The translations under genes were made by a program, and so were the position numbers. Of a stretch of 64,000 nt of DNA, positions 24,362-31,419 are shown piece by piece. The notes beneath the pieces are model-generated. The model saw nothing but the letters and a program-made list of their open reading frames with translations. It was not told where the DNA came from and did no database searches. The stretch's first letter is position 1, and every line of letters begins with the position of its first letter. Origin of the DNA: a virus; IMG/VR virus record IMGVR_UViG_3300047994_000025, positions 1 to 64,000 of that record. One strand, 5' to 3'.

Positions 24362-24450
24362 CCGCTCGAGTCGTACTGTTGATCACCCTGACCACTGTCA
24401 CAACATCGCTTGTGACAAGCTTTTTCCTCTTTGCACTGGTGGCACGATGA
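24358..24450 (+). CDS. Tiny membrane protein
   Basis: A 30-residue peptide that is almost wholly a membrane helix (VVLLITLTTVTTSLVTSFFL). It fits between its neighbours with ATGA overlaps on both sides. A terminator-like hairpin lies inside its codons, so its translation could control readthrough. Confidence 0.55.
   Translation: MTARVVLLITLTTVTTSLVTSFFLFALVAR
24396..24425 (+). terminator. Intragenic terminator or attenuator candidate
   Basis: TGTCACAA (24396-24403) and TTGTGACA (24410-24417) make an 8 bp stem with a 6-base loop, followed by AGCTTTTT. It lies within the tiny membrane-protein gene, so ribosomes could prevent its formation. Confidence 0.45.
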
Positions 24451-24635
24451 AACAGAAATACGAATTGACCGAAGCCGACATCAAGCGAGCTATCGCGCTG
24501 TATATTATGACCGAAAACCCCAAAGTGACGAACGTCGAATATTCGAAGGTGTATCTTTCCGCATCGGCGAATATCGATGATCGATACGGCACGTCATACG
24601 GCCACACAATCAGCGCAACGGTGGATGTGCAGTGA
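24447..24635 (+). CDS. Small hypothetical protein
   Basis: A 62-residue protein (YELTEADIKRAIALYIMTEN, then NVEYSKVYLSASANID). An alpha/beta mix. ATGA overlap with the gene before it. No family. Confidence 0.55.
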   Translation: MKQKYELTEADIKRAIALYIMTENPKVTNVEYSKVYLSASANIDDRYGTSYGHTISATVDVQ

Positions 24636-24937
24636 TGAACATTCGAGCGCAAGCGGTGAACATAACGGCGACTATCGCCGGGTTGTACAAGGAACTTGGT
24701 CAGCTTCAAGAGACCTGTACGCACGAAACGAGTGCGTACAGTCCGAAAGGCAGTTCGGGCGGATGGGACCGGGATAGTTATTACTGGTACGAATGCCATT
24801 GTTACGACTGCCGCAAGTCGTGGACGGTCGACCAGAGTGTCGGCAAAGCACCGTGCAAGCTGAAGGTCGAACGGGTTGACTATTTGGCGAACCCGGAGAA
24901 AATCGCACTGTTGATCAAAGTGGAAGAATGTCGATGA
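24635..24937 (+). CDS. Zinc-ribbon-like protein
   Basis: A 100-residue protein. The N-terminal helix is followed by C-T-H and HCYDCRKSW motifs (YYWYECHCYDCRKSW), suggesting a zinc site made from ETCTHE and CHCYDC. The ATG at 24635 is used in a TGATG overlap. Possibly nucleic-acid binding; role unknown. Confidence 0.6.
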   Translation: MNIRAQAVNITATIAGLYKELGQLQETCTHETSAYSPKGSSGGWDRDSYYWYECHCYDCRKSWTVDQSVGKAPCKLKVERVDYLANPEKIALLIKVEECR

Positions 24938-25065
24938 AAGAGCTATGCGAAGGCGAAGCGCTGTTGATTATCACCCTTCGTATTGCGATCGAACTCGGCA
25001 TGTACTTTTCGTATCAGGGTGAAATCTGGTACGATCCATACGAACTAGCTTATTGGGGAGCCTGA
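24934..25065 (+). CDS. Very small hypothetical protein
   Basis: A 43-residue acidic protein (LCEGEALLIITLRIAIELGM). ATGA overlap with the gene before it. Function unknown. Confidence 0.5.
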   Translation: MKELCEGEALLIITLRIAIELGMYFSYQGEIWYDPYELAYWGA

Positions 25066-25070
25066 TCACG

Positions 25071-25232
25071 ATGCTAGACGAAGTTCCGAATTGGCGAGCC
25101 GGTCACTACGTTCGTTTCGAAGATATTGAATTCATGGTGACCGATATCCGGTACAACGACGAATATAACCGGTTCGAATACCGACATGGTCCGCGCTGGT
25201 ATAATCAAAAGCACTTGGTGTTCGTGCGTTAA
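25071..25232 (+). CDS. Small hypothetical protein
   Basis: A 53-residue Tyr/Arg-rich protein (VPNWRAGHYVRFEDIEFMVT), likely a small beta domain. It is the last gene of the plus-strand cassette, and its TAA shares four bases with the stop of terL. Confidence 0.55.
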   Translation: MLDEVPNWRAGHYVRFEDIEFMVTDIRYNDEYNRFEYRHGPRWYNQKHLVFVR

Positions 25233-26707
25233 CCCGCCATCGGAACAGCCACAGGCGCGGCGAGCGCGTAAATCTTTTCGGGCGTTTCGACAAAGACGCG
25301 GTGCGCGTTCGACACCGCGTCGACTTGGTCTTTCCACTTACCACCGGGGAACATGCACAGTTCGTCAATGAAGGCGTCGTTCCAATCCGCGACCAGAATG
25401 TCGACGTTCCCGGCTTCACACTGTGCGGCGAACGGCAAGGCGCGCTCTTCCTTGTCGCCCATTTCCTTCTTAGCCTTGATGTTGAAACCGTCCATATGTT
25501 GGATGATGTCTTTCGCCTGATACTTGCCGCCCGCGCCGGGGTCTTGCGGGATGAAGATTTCAACGTTCCCGTATTGGTTCTTATCCGACGTGCCTTGCGC
25601 CTTCATATTCGTGCGCACCGTGTGTGACTCTTCTTGAAACCGCGTAACGTGCGCGACGATGTACCGACCGCCCGCCATCTTGCCGAGCAACACACCGCAC
25701 GTGTAAGCCGCGTTCGCATCCTTCGTCGCCGCCAAGTCCCACCAGCGAACCCAACGCACGTTTTTCGGTAGTTCGTTGACGAAGCAACCGTCGAACCACG
25801 AACGTTTGAACATGCCACCGTCGCGCGGTACTGGTCGTTGCTGAAGCTGACCGGCTGTCGCATACGCACCAAGGATACGTTCAAGAGCATCGACCGCACG
25901 TTCGCTGTAACGCTCCGGGAAGAGCAATTCACCGTCGACCGTTCGCCAGTCGAGCGGATCAGGACGTTCGGCGTCGAAGCGCATCGGCAAGATCACACAC
26001 CGATAACCAAACCGATCGGGTTCCGCCAAGATGATACCGGACGGATCGACTTCGTTCAGTCGTTGCATGATCATGATGATCGCCGACTCGTCGTTGTTGA
26101 TACGAGTCGGAAGCGTTTCACGGAAAATACGTGCGGCTTCGGTCAGGTGCGCCGGACTGTTCGCGTGTTCAGCCGATAGCGGGTCGTCAATGATGACGAA
26201 GTCGGAACGTCGACCGGTCAGCGAACCGAACGGCATTGCCTGACGAAAGCCGCGATGTTCGTTTTCAAAGATCGTCTTCGCGTTCTGGTCGGCGGCGAGC
26301 TTCAGCGGCCACCGTTCCTGATACCATTCGCTTTCCACGATGATACGCATTTTACGCGCGTCGCGGATCGCCAAGCCTTGTTCGTGCGCCGCGCCGGTGA
26401 ACGACTTCGACGGGTTGATCGTCCATACCCATGCCGGGAACATGACCGACGTAAGAATCGACTTCATCGTTCCGGGCGGAACGTTCATCAGCAATCGTGG
26501 TTGAAAGCCCGGTTCGAACAAGACACGTTCAAGCTCGCCGCACATCACGTCAAGGACATGACCCCATACAAGCTTTGTCGACGGTTCGATGATCGGCCAT
26601 GCGCGCTTGACGAATTCGGTTAAGCTTATGCATTCGCGCCGATCACGTTCGATCCGGACACGCTTCAACTCCCCGGCGATGTCGTTCGGTATCGCGAATT
26701 GCAGCAT
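25229..26707 (-). CDS. terL: Terminase large subunit
   Basis: A 492-residue packaging motor. The ATPase part has a Walker-A-like VPPGTMKS at 76-83 (with Met before the Lys, as in several phage terminases) and Walker B FVIIDDP at 170-176. The nuclease part has WWDLAATKD (D324, D330), DPGAGGKYQ (D389) and WKDQVDAVS (D460, D463) as RNase-H-fold acidic residues. It drives DNA into the head through the portal. It stands alone between two plus-strand cassettes, about 1.9 kb from terS, an uncommon split. Confidence 0.92.
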   Translation of the reverse strand: MLQFAIPNDIAGELKRVRIERDRRECISLTEFVKRAWPIIEPSTKLVWGHVLDVMCGELERVLFEPGFQPRLLMNVPPGTMKSILTSVMFPAWVWTINPSKSFTGAAHEQGLAIRDARKMRIIVESEWYQERWPLKLAADQNAKTIFENEHRGFRQAMPFGSLTGRRSDFVIIDDPLSAEHANSPAHLTEAARIFRETLPTRINNDESAIIMIMQRLNEVDPSGIILAEPDRFGYRCVILPMRFDAERPDPLDWRTVDGELLFPERYSERAVDALERILGAYATAGQLQQRPVPRDGGMFKRSWFDGCFVNELPKNVRWVRWWDLAATKDANAAYTCGVLLGKMAGGRYIVAHVTRFQEESHTVRTNMKAQGTSDKNQYGNVEIFIPQDPGAGGKYQAKDIIQHMDGFNIKAKKEMGDKEERALPFAAQCEAGNVDILVADWNDAFIDELCMFPGGKWKDQVDAVSNAHRVFVETPEKIYALAAPVAVPMAG

Positions 26708-26716
26708 TTCGAATGA

Positions 26717-26745
26717 TAAATACGCGGTGGATGTCGAATTGTCAA
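26717..26745 (-). promoter_or_regulatory. Promoter for terL
   Basis: On the minus strand TTGACA (26745-26740), 17 bases, TATTTA (26722-26717). The start of terL is only ten bases past the -10, so either its message is almost leaderless or the true start codon is further inside; no ribosome site precedes the ATG at 26707. Confidence 0.5.
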
Positions 26746-26755
26746 AGAAGGGGTG

Positions 26756-26785
26756 TTGACAGGCGACAACGGAACGACATATAAA
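26756..26785 (+). promoter_or_regulatory. Early-type promoter
   Basis: TTGACA (26756-26761), 18 bases that include GACAAC, then TATAAA (26780-26785), followed by CGGTCATC and an ACGGAGAA ribosome site. A clear member of the recurring promoter-leader family. Confidence 0.8.
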
Positions 26786-26813
26786 CGGTCATCAACCACG
26801 GAGAATCAAGGCA

Positions 26814-27035
26814 ATGAAGAAGTCTGAAACACGCGAAGCCGCCCGCCTTGCACTTGTACGTTTTGTGCATCTCGGCAAAGAGGAACGCGACACAGCCGAT
26901 TATTCAACCGTTGTTTATCGTAACGAATGCCAGATCATCGTTACGTTCGTCAGCCCCACTAAGCGTAATCCGGATCGTCTGACGCAGCACGTTTACAGCA
27001 TTGATTGCAAGTTCCAGTACGCAACATCATTCTAA
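26814..27035 (+). CDS. Small hypothetical protein, early unit leader
   Basis: A 73-residue basic protein (KKSETREAARLALVRFVHLG, then ECQIIVTFVSPTKRNPDR). First gene behind a strong early-type promoter, so it may act early against host functions; this is inference. No family. Confidence 0.65.
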   Translation: MKKSETREAARLALVRFVHLGKEERDTADYSTVVYRNECQIIVTFVSPTKRNPDRLTQHVYSIDCKFQYATSF

Positions 27036-27045
27036 GGTGACCAGC

Positions 27046-27243
27046 ATGTTCCGACAGATACACCCCGTCAGCGGGGAAACGATCAGGGAAGGCGTGACGG
27101 CTGACGATATCATTCGCCACTGTGTATTTGCGAACGACCGCACGCTTCCGTCAATCGTCGCACGGATCGTCATCGAAATCGAAGCCGGTCGAATGACGGG
27201 TCAGATCGAATGCGACGACGGCACCGTATGGGCGAAGGATTAG
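27046..27243 (+). CDS. Small hypothetical protein
   Basis: A 65-residue protein (MFRQIHPVSGETIREGVTAD), with IARIVIEIEAGRM-like helix after it. An AAGGTGA site precedes the ATG at 27046. Function unknown. Confidence 0.6.
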   Translation: MFRQIHPVSGETIREGVTADDIIRHCVFANDRTLPSIVARIVIEIEAGRMTGQIECDDGTVWAKD

Positions 27244-27318
27244 TCACTTGGTAAACGCCCGTCACGGCGCGGCGCTTATCCGGTCACTGATGGCCGATAA
27301 CGAAAGGGAAAAACATAC

Positions 27319-27720
27319 ATGCGTAAAACTGCAATGATCGCGCTTTCCATGGCGCTTCTGATGTCCGGTTCTGCTATGGCCGCGCCGTCTTGCACACTGG
27401 TCACGTGGGTCGACACGGGTTGCACCGTGGACAACGGCGGGTTCGGATCGACCGACTCGAACGGGCTTCAGATCGGCGATGTATCGGCACCAGCCGCGCC
27501 GAGTGCACCAAGCGTCGAACCGTCCGCACCATCGGAAGAGCCGAGCGTTGACCCGACCCCCGGCGACGACGAACCTTCGGAGCCTTCCGACCCGACTCCG
27601 GGCGATGATGACGGTGACGACGGCGACACGGGCGGTTCGGTTCCCTCGACGCCGATCGGTCCGGCACACCCGACCCATCCGTCGCATCCGACGCACCCGA
27701 CGCATCCGGGCCGCAAGTAA
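27319..27720 (+). CDS. Exported low-complexity protein with His-Pro repeats
   Basis: A 133-residue protein. Residues 1-22 are a textbook signal peptide (KTAMIALSMALLMSGSAMA, cut before AP). A short Cys pair region (SCTLVTW, TGCTVD) follows, then a disordered Pro/Ser/Glu/Asp stretch with the PTPGDDE unit twice, and a C-terminal run of HPTHPSHPTHPTHP. The mature protein should be periplasmic, acidic, and able to bind metal through its His repeats. No family is known to me. It has a clean ribosome site (AAAGGGAAAAA). Confidence 0.7.
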   Translation: MRKTAMIALSMALLMSGSAMAAPSCTLVTWVDTGCTVDNGGFGSTDSNGLQIGDVSAPAAPSAPSVEPSAPSEEPSVDPTPGDDEPSEPSDPTPGDDDGDDGDTGGSVPSTPIGPAHPTHPSHPTHPTHPGRK

Positions 27721-27729
27721 CAACAGATA

Positions 27730-27747
27730 GGGGCGCGAATGCCCCTT
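27730..27747 (+). terminator. Hairpin after the exported protein gene
   Basis: GGGGC (27730-27734), loop GCGAAT, GCCCC (27741-27745), then TTC. The core GGGCGCGAATGCCC is identical to the hairpin at 48872-48885, pointing to a shared terminator type. Confidence 0.5.
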
Positions 27748-27770
27748 CAATCTTTCACAGGTGACGGACC

Positions 27771-28157
27771 ATGAAACCTTTTATCATCGCACCAGCCGTC
27801 CGACTGACACATCCCGAAGCACTCGTGCACCGACAAGAGCTTGTTCCGCAAACGCTGAACCAACAGTACGGTTCTATGTATCGCGTCGACCTGAAGCTTG
27901 ACCCGGACACATTCGCGAAGGTGACAAAGTCGCTGTTCGCCGAACGTCAAAAGATCGGTCGTGCGCTCCGTCCGCGTAACAATCGGATCAGCATCAAGAA
28001 CTTCGACGGCTCGGCGGGGTACGAAGTGTACGACGAAAAGATCGGCAACCGCGTGCGATACGTGACGAAGCTTTACAGTCATGGGATGTTCATCACGCGA
28101 CTGGTCAGCAAGCGTAGGAAGCTCGCAATCGCAAAAGGTCAGGATTGGCTCATATGA
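27771..28157 (+). CDS. Hypothetical protein
   Basis: A 128-residue basic protein (PQTLNQQYGSMYRVDLKLD, then FAERQKIGRALRPRNNRISI-type Arg-rich core). It could bind nucleic acid, but no motif is diagnostic. ATGA-coupled to the next gene. Confidence 0.6.
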   Translation: MKPFIIAPAVRLTHPEALVHRQELVPQTLNQQYGSMYRVDLKLDPDTFAKVTKSLFAERQKIGRALRPRNNRISIKNFDGSAGYEVYDEKIGNRVRYVTKLYSHGMFITRLVSKRRKLAIAKGQDWLI

Positions 28158-28348
28158 CCGAAGGTTTCGTATCACACCCTACATCGGGTGAAACTGATGT
28201 CGCGATCCTGAAGGCGCATAACGACAAAATGGCGCGGGCGTTGCTCATGGTCCTTGAAGACTGGTGGCCGCTGGTACACGATCGGACATCGCGCTTCACT
28301 GTCGCAGCGCAAGGCGATATCGTTCGGAAGGCGTTGAACAATGAATGA
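28154..28348 (+). CDS. Small hypothetical protein
   Basis: A 64-residue helical protein (VAILKAHNDKMARALLMVLE, then DWWPLVHDRT). Starts in an ATGA overlap at 28154. Function unknown. Confidence 0.6.
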   Translation: MTEGFVSHPTSGETDVAILKAHNDKMARALLMVLEDWWPLVHDRTSRFTVAAQGDIVRKALNNE

Positions 28349-28403
28349 CGCCGAGCGCGCCGAGATTGTCCGAAAGTCGATAGTTGATCACTTGACCCGC
28401 TAA
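28341..28403 (+). CDS. Possible 20-residue peptide
   Basis: The ATG at 28341 overlaps the end of the previous gene and encodes MNDAERAEIVRKSIVDHLTR. Its TAA shares four bases with the convergent stop at 28400, the same arrangement seen at other convergent gene pairs, which is the main reason to believe it. Confidence 0.35.
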   Translation: MNDAERAEIVRKSIVDHLTR

Positions 28404-28585
28404 ACGGCGCAATACTCCCCGTCACCCTGCAAATTCATCCACGTGTGAAGGTCCGTCATATCGTACGGACCTTCTTCATTGAAAGCGTCCCACAAAGCGC
28501 GCAATTCGTCCCGGCTCATATGCTGAAAAAGACGCTTCAATCGTTCTTCTTCGCAAGCACGACGTATGATGTCACCTAAAACCAT
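28400..28585 (-). CDS. Small hypothetical protein
   Basis: A 61-residue acidic helical protein (VLGDIIRRACEEERLKRLFQ, then SRDELRALWDAFNEEG). Downstream of terS on the same strand. No family. Confidence 0.6.
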   Translation of the reverse strand: MVLGDIIRRACEEERLKRLFQHMSRDELRALWDAFNEEGPYDMTDLHTWMNLQGDGEYCAV

Positions 28586-28621
28586 GCTTCAAACCCATAC
28601 AGATCGTCACAGGCGCGTTTT

Positions 28622-29287
28622 CTAACCTTCGGCGGGCTTAGACGCCATCGCGATCAAGAACGCTTCGTATGCGCTCAATTGTTCAGGCGTCATATTTGCG
28701 ATGTCCGGCCCGGTCGTTTCGATCTTGCCGCTGTGGTCGACCTTCTCCGTGATCAAGCCGAGCATCTTCGCCATGTCCATCATGACGGCGCGCTTGTCGT
28801 GTAGCTTGATCTTCACGCCTTCCTTGGTGTTCCCGATTTCCATGACGCTGTACGACGCGTTGCGCGTCAGGTCGTCGGACGGGATAAGCTGAACACCCGC
28901 CGAGACGATCAATGCGCCGTCCTTGGCGCGTCTTTCGCTGGTCTCCGGACCCCATTCCGCAACGTCGCGCATGTCGGTGTCCACCATGCGACGCATGCGT
29001 TCTAGCAACCAATCCCGATCGACTTCCGAACGATCGAACAGTTCTTGCTTGGCGAACCTGATCCGACGTTTGATCTTCGGACGCTGCAACAACGCATAGC
29101 CGATCTGGCTAGCTCCGGTTTCCGAATAACCCGCTTCACGTGCCGCCTTGGTGGCTGACCAGTGCACGACGTACCGTTGAACGAACAGTTCTTGCTTTGC
29201 GGTCAATCCTTCGTCGTTCTCGACTTCCGGTTCAGGTGCGCCGACCCCCGGAAGGTTCGTCACCGTCACACCCGGCAGATTCGCCAT
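28622..29287 (-). CDS. terS: Terminase small subunit
   Basis: A 221-residue protein. After a disordered N-terminus with two LPGV words (MANLPGVTVTNLPGVGAP), residues ~25-80 form the Terminase_2-type helix-turn-helix region: LTAKQELFVQRYVVHWSATK, EAGYSETGASQIGYALLQRP. A helical part follows, then an oligomerisation region near HDKRAVMMDMAKMLGLI. It recognises the packaging site and feeds DNA to TerL. Confidence 0.88.
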   Translation of the reverse strand: MANLPGVTVTNLPGVGAPEPEVENDEGLTAKQELFVQRYVVHWSATKAAREAGYSETGASQIGYALLQRPKIKRRIRFAKQELFDRSEVDRDWLLERMRRMVDTDMRDVAEWGPETSERRAKDGALIVSAGVQLIPSDDLTRNASYSVMEIGNTKEGVKIKLHDKRAVMMDMAKMLGLITEKVDHSGKIETTGPDIANMTPEQLSAYEAFLIAMASKPAEG

Positions 29288-29322
29288 TTTACATACTCCA
29301 ACCCGTTTTCTGTATTTCCCTA

Positions 29323-29351
29323 TACATAATCACAAACCAAGGAATTGACAA
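29323..29351 (-). promoter_or_regulatory. Promoter for terS
   Basis: On the minus strand TTGTCA (29351-29346), 17 bases, TATGTA (29328-29323), about 35 bases before the terS ATG. The -35 overlaps a plus-strand TTGACA. Confidence 0.5.
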
Positions 29352-29483
29352 CGGCGTCACGAGACGTCTTAGGAATCGCGACTTTTCAAAGTTCGTGACA
29401 TCGTTGTTTTTGCAAGCTTTTCGATCCAAAAACACAGTCTGAATTAACTTGATGACACAAACTTTTACTCCCCTACTACATAA

Positions 29484-29525
29484 TATGTACATACGATTCA
29501 TATTATTAAATACTATATGTACATA
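29484..29525. repeat. Paired TATGTACATA palindromes
   Basis: Two 10 bp perfect palindromes, at 29484-29493 and 29516-29525, lie exactly 32 bp apart, about three helical turns, which would place bound dimers on the same face of the DNA. The same TGTACATA word recurs inside the next gene (near 29763 and 30010). Confidence 0.7.
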
Positions 29526-29676
29526 TTTCTTACCTACTGAATATAAATAACTTAGTATAGAGTCATGGAGAAGAAAAAGATCAATGATTTCAACAATGTC
29601 ACGAACTTTCCTTTCGTGACGCAACGTGTCATGTCGTGACGCCTATTGACAATCACGTAAAGGGACGGTTAGAACC

Positions 29677-30090
29677 TTGAATATGATTAAGAATTTGACA
29701 ACCGGTGCAACTTACACAGACGCCACGGAAGCCGCCAGAGCCCTTGGAGTCACGAAAAGACATGTACATAATTGTCTGAACGGCTATTACGTACACATTA
29801 ATGGGAACCGTTTACGCACGATGAAGCCCCCTATAAAATCAAAAATTTGTACACGTCCCGATTTGGCGAAACCTGTTCGGTGTATCGATAACGGCAGAAC
29901 GTACACATCCCAAGCGAGCGCGGCACGTGGTGCAAGGGTTCCTGAAGAAGTGATGTCGCGTCATCTGAACCGGATCGGTCATCGTTTGATCAACGGTATG
30001 ATGTACGAATATGTACATAAGCGCGATCGTCCGGAGCCACCGACGCCGAAGGGCTTGGAGCGCTGCAATACGCGAGACCTTTTCAGATGA
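29677..30090 (+). CDS. DNA-binding protein with two NUMOD-like HTH repeats
   Basis: A 137-residue basic protein. Two ~45-residue repeats (GATYTDATEAARALGVTKRH and GRTYTSQASAARGARVPEEV) each have the NUMOD1-like pattern of a beta strand, a helix-turn-helix and a C-terminal Gly strand. Such units normally sit beside homing-endonuclease domains, but no nuclease is fused here. It ends TRDLFR. The TTG at 29677 is better spaced from AAGGGA than the ATG two codons later. It may bind the repeats just upstream. Confidence 0.65.
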   Translation: MNMIKNLTTGATYTDATEAARALGVTKRHVHNCLNGYYVHINGNRLRTMKPPIKSKICTRPDLAKPVRCIDNGRTYTSQASAARGARVPEEVMSRHLNRIGHRLINGMMYEYVHKRDRPEPPTPKGLERCNTRDLFR

Positions 30091-30449
30091 GTAAGGCGCT
30101 AAGGCTGAATGAAGGCGGGAAGATTTTCCGATCGGCGGCAGCTTGTGCCGCATGGCTCGGGGTCACGCGCTCGGCTGTAACGAACCATTTGAAGGGACGC
30201 GCACCGACCGTCAAGGGCTTCACGATTTCATATATACAGTCGGTGCCGCATAGATTCCCCCCGGCTACACATCCGCCGAAACGGATCATCTTCGGCGACG
30301 ACGGGCGGTTCTATCTGACATATTCGGAAGTGGCGCGGGCGAACGGTATAACCCCGGCGAAGGCTCGGTCTATCATTCTGTCACAGCCTGACGGCGTGTT
30401 CCGCATGCCGAAGCCTAAGAAGGCATACACCGGCGATCTGTTCTCTTAA
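30087..30449 (+). CDS. Paralogue with two NUMOD-like HTH repeats
   Basis: A 120-residue basic protein related to the previous one, ATGA-coupled to it. Repeats are GKIFRSAAACAAWLGVTRSA and GRFYLTYSEVARANGITPAK. It ends YTGDLFS, again a DLF end. Likely DNA-binding; may act as a pair with its neighbour. Confidence 0.65.
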   Translation: MSKALRLNEGGKIFRSAAACAAWLGVTRSAVTNHLKGRAPTVKGFTISYIQSVPHRFPPATHPPKRIIFGDDGRFYLTYSEVARANGITPAKARSIILSQPDGVFRMPKPKKAYTGDLFS

Positions 30450-30457
30450 CATGAAGC

Positions 30458-30488
30458 GGCCCGGACGCTGTGTGCGGACGTCCGGGCC
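30458..30488 (+). terminator. Strong hairpin between convergent units
   Basis: GGCCCGGAC (30458-30466) pairs perfectly with GTCCGGGCC (30480-30488), a 13-base loop between. Only TT follows, so it is at best a poor intrinsic terminator; it lies between plus gene 30087-30449 and the minus gene ending at 30518 and could act in both directions. Confidence 0.5.
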
Positions 30489-30517
30489 TTCGGCGATCCC
30501 ACGGGGTGGTTTGCGGG

Positions 30518-30766
30518 TCAGCCGAGTCTGAATATCTCGCACATACGATTAACCGATACACGTTCGTACATGGCGAGTGGTGCGCCGGTCACATGGTCGC
30601 GGAACGATACATTGAACAAGCCGTCACGAACACTTGTGATCTTCACAACCGCATTGGAAAGACGGAACAACAAACCATCGTCTTCCGCACACAGATCGGA
30701 CGCATCAACGGCGGACACGAAACGCCCGCCGCCTAGCTGGTAGAGAATGACATTAGCGACATTCAT
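30518..30766 (-). CDS. Small hypothetical protein
   Basis: An 82-residue beta-rich protein (NVILYQLGGGRFVSAVDASD, then VKITSVRDGLFNVSF). It has its own near-consensus promoter and an AGGGGAGA ribosome site. A 33-codon open frame overlaps its ATG from upstream, but that stretch holds the promoter, so I discount it. Confidence 0.65.
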   Translation of the reverse strand: MNVANVILYQLGGGRFVSAVDASDLCAEDDGLLFRLSNAVVKITSVRDGLFNVSFRDHVTGAPLAMYERVSVNRMCEIFRLG

Positions 30767-30795
30767 TCGGATGTCTCCCCTTGCCGAACCCGGCG

Positions 30796-30825
30796 ATTAT
30801 AAGCCGTTCCGCATATAGGAGTCAA
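30796..30825 (-). promoter_or_regulatory. Near-consensus promoter for 30518-30766
   Basis: On the minus strand TTGACT (30825-30820), 18 bases, TATAAT (30801-30796), 30 bases before the ATG. The -10 is a perfect sigma70 match. Confidence 0.75.
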
Positions 30826-30860
30826 GAATTTTTCGAGAAGGTCGGCTAACTCCTTGTCAG

Positions 30861-31103
30861 TCAAGTCAATGGTTCCTTTCCGTTCCTAAGCGCCCGCTGA
30901 CCCTTTAACGGTCTCATGACCGGATCGATTCCTTTCATGCGCGCCAATCTTTTCAAGACCCTACATGCCTTCGGGTGGTCGACGTAATGATGCTTACCGT
31001 TTTTCCCGATGATGTATGCGTTACGACCCCCGCGTTCGTCGCGAAGATCGATTCGAAGGCCGAGCGTTGAAGCCAGTTGCAAGGGTGACCATTCGTCAAA
31101 CAC
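30861..31103 (-). CDS. Small basic hypothetical protein
   Basis: An 80-residue Arg/Lys-rich protein (LQLASTLGLRIDLRDERGGR, then VLKRLARMKGIDPVM). The GTG at 31103 follows GGGGAAG at good spacing and overlaps the previous stop by eight bases; an ATG at 31139 would overlap by 44 and has no site. Possibly nucleic-acid binding. Confidence 0.55.
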   Translation of the reverse strand: MFDEWSPLQLASTLGLRIDLRDERGGRNAYIIGKNGKHHYVDHPKACRVLKRLARMKGIDPVMRPLKGQRALRNGKEPLT

Positions 31104-31332
31104 GGATGAACTTCCCCGGTGCGTAGCAAAACATTTCATGTGCCTGATTGACGAAGCCGCCAAGCTGACCAGCCGAGTTTGTGAGAAGGATAGACGCGGC
31201 GGCGATCTGCGAACGCTCTTCGTGTGCCGAGCCATCAACGGTGCATACGCGGAAACCGCGACCGTTAAGAGCCTTCACACGAACCTTGATACCGTGGGCG
31301 GCAAAGGCGTTCTTGATTTCGTTGCTGGTCAT
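31096..31332 (-). CDS. Small hypothetical protein
   Basis: A 78-residue protein (TSNEIKNAFAAHGIKVRVKA), with a compact alpha/beta look. It is the first gene of a minus-strand unit with an early-type promoter and ACGGAGA ribosome site. No family known. Confidence 0.65.
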   Translation of the reverse strand: MTSNEIKNAFAAHGIKVRVKALNGRGFRVCTVDGSAHEERSQIAAASILLTNSAGQLGGFVNQAHEMFCYAPGKFIRV

Positions 31333-31362
31333 GTCCGTAAAATCTCCGTTTCAATGACTACG

Positions 31363-31392
31363 TTTATAAGCTGTTTCGGTGCGGATCGTCAA
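31363..31392 (-). promoter_or_regulatory. Early-type promoter, minus strand
   Basis: TTGACG (31392-31387), 18 bases, TATAAA (31368-31363), followed by CGTAGTCATTG and ACGGAGA. Same layout as the plus-strand early promoters. Confidence 0.75.
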
Positions 31393-31419
31393 GCGAAAAT
31401 CCGCACCGGGTTCAACGTT

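Larger units (their letters stand above)
29288..29676. other. AT-rich control region without a gene
   Basis: About 390 bases, clearly AT-richer than the rest, between terS (minus) and the DNA-binding paralogues (plus). It holds five copies of GTCACGA or its complement (29356, 29393, 29598, 29614, 29634; the pair at 29598-29620 is a perfect 8 bp inverted repeat), two TATGTACATA palindromes 32 bp apart (29484, 29516) and the terS promoter. It may be the packaging/terS recognition site, a replication origin or an operator region. A minus-strand open frame here has atypical composition and I do not accept it. Confidence 0.6.

Noticed and set aside
27640-27717. Short repeated units considered as a CRISPR or minisatellite
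   Set aside because: The repeats are 6-12 base codon repeats for His-Pro-Thr, with no spacers; no CRISPR array was seen anywhere in the window.
29289-29624. 111-codon minus-strand frame in the AT-rich control region
   Set aside because: Its composition (Ile, Leu, Lys, Tyr, Cys) is unlike phage proteins here, it has no usual ribosome site, and it covers palindromes and the terS promoter.
30763-30864. 33-codon minus-strand frame ending at the ATG of 30766
   Set aside because: It has an ATGA join but contains a near-consensus promoter for the next gene and lacks an ATG start; the join is probably chance.
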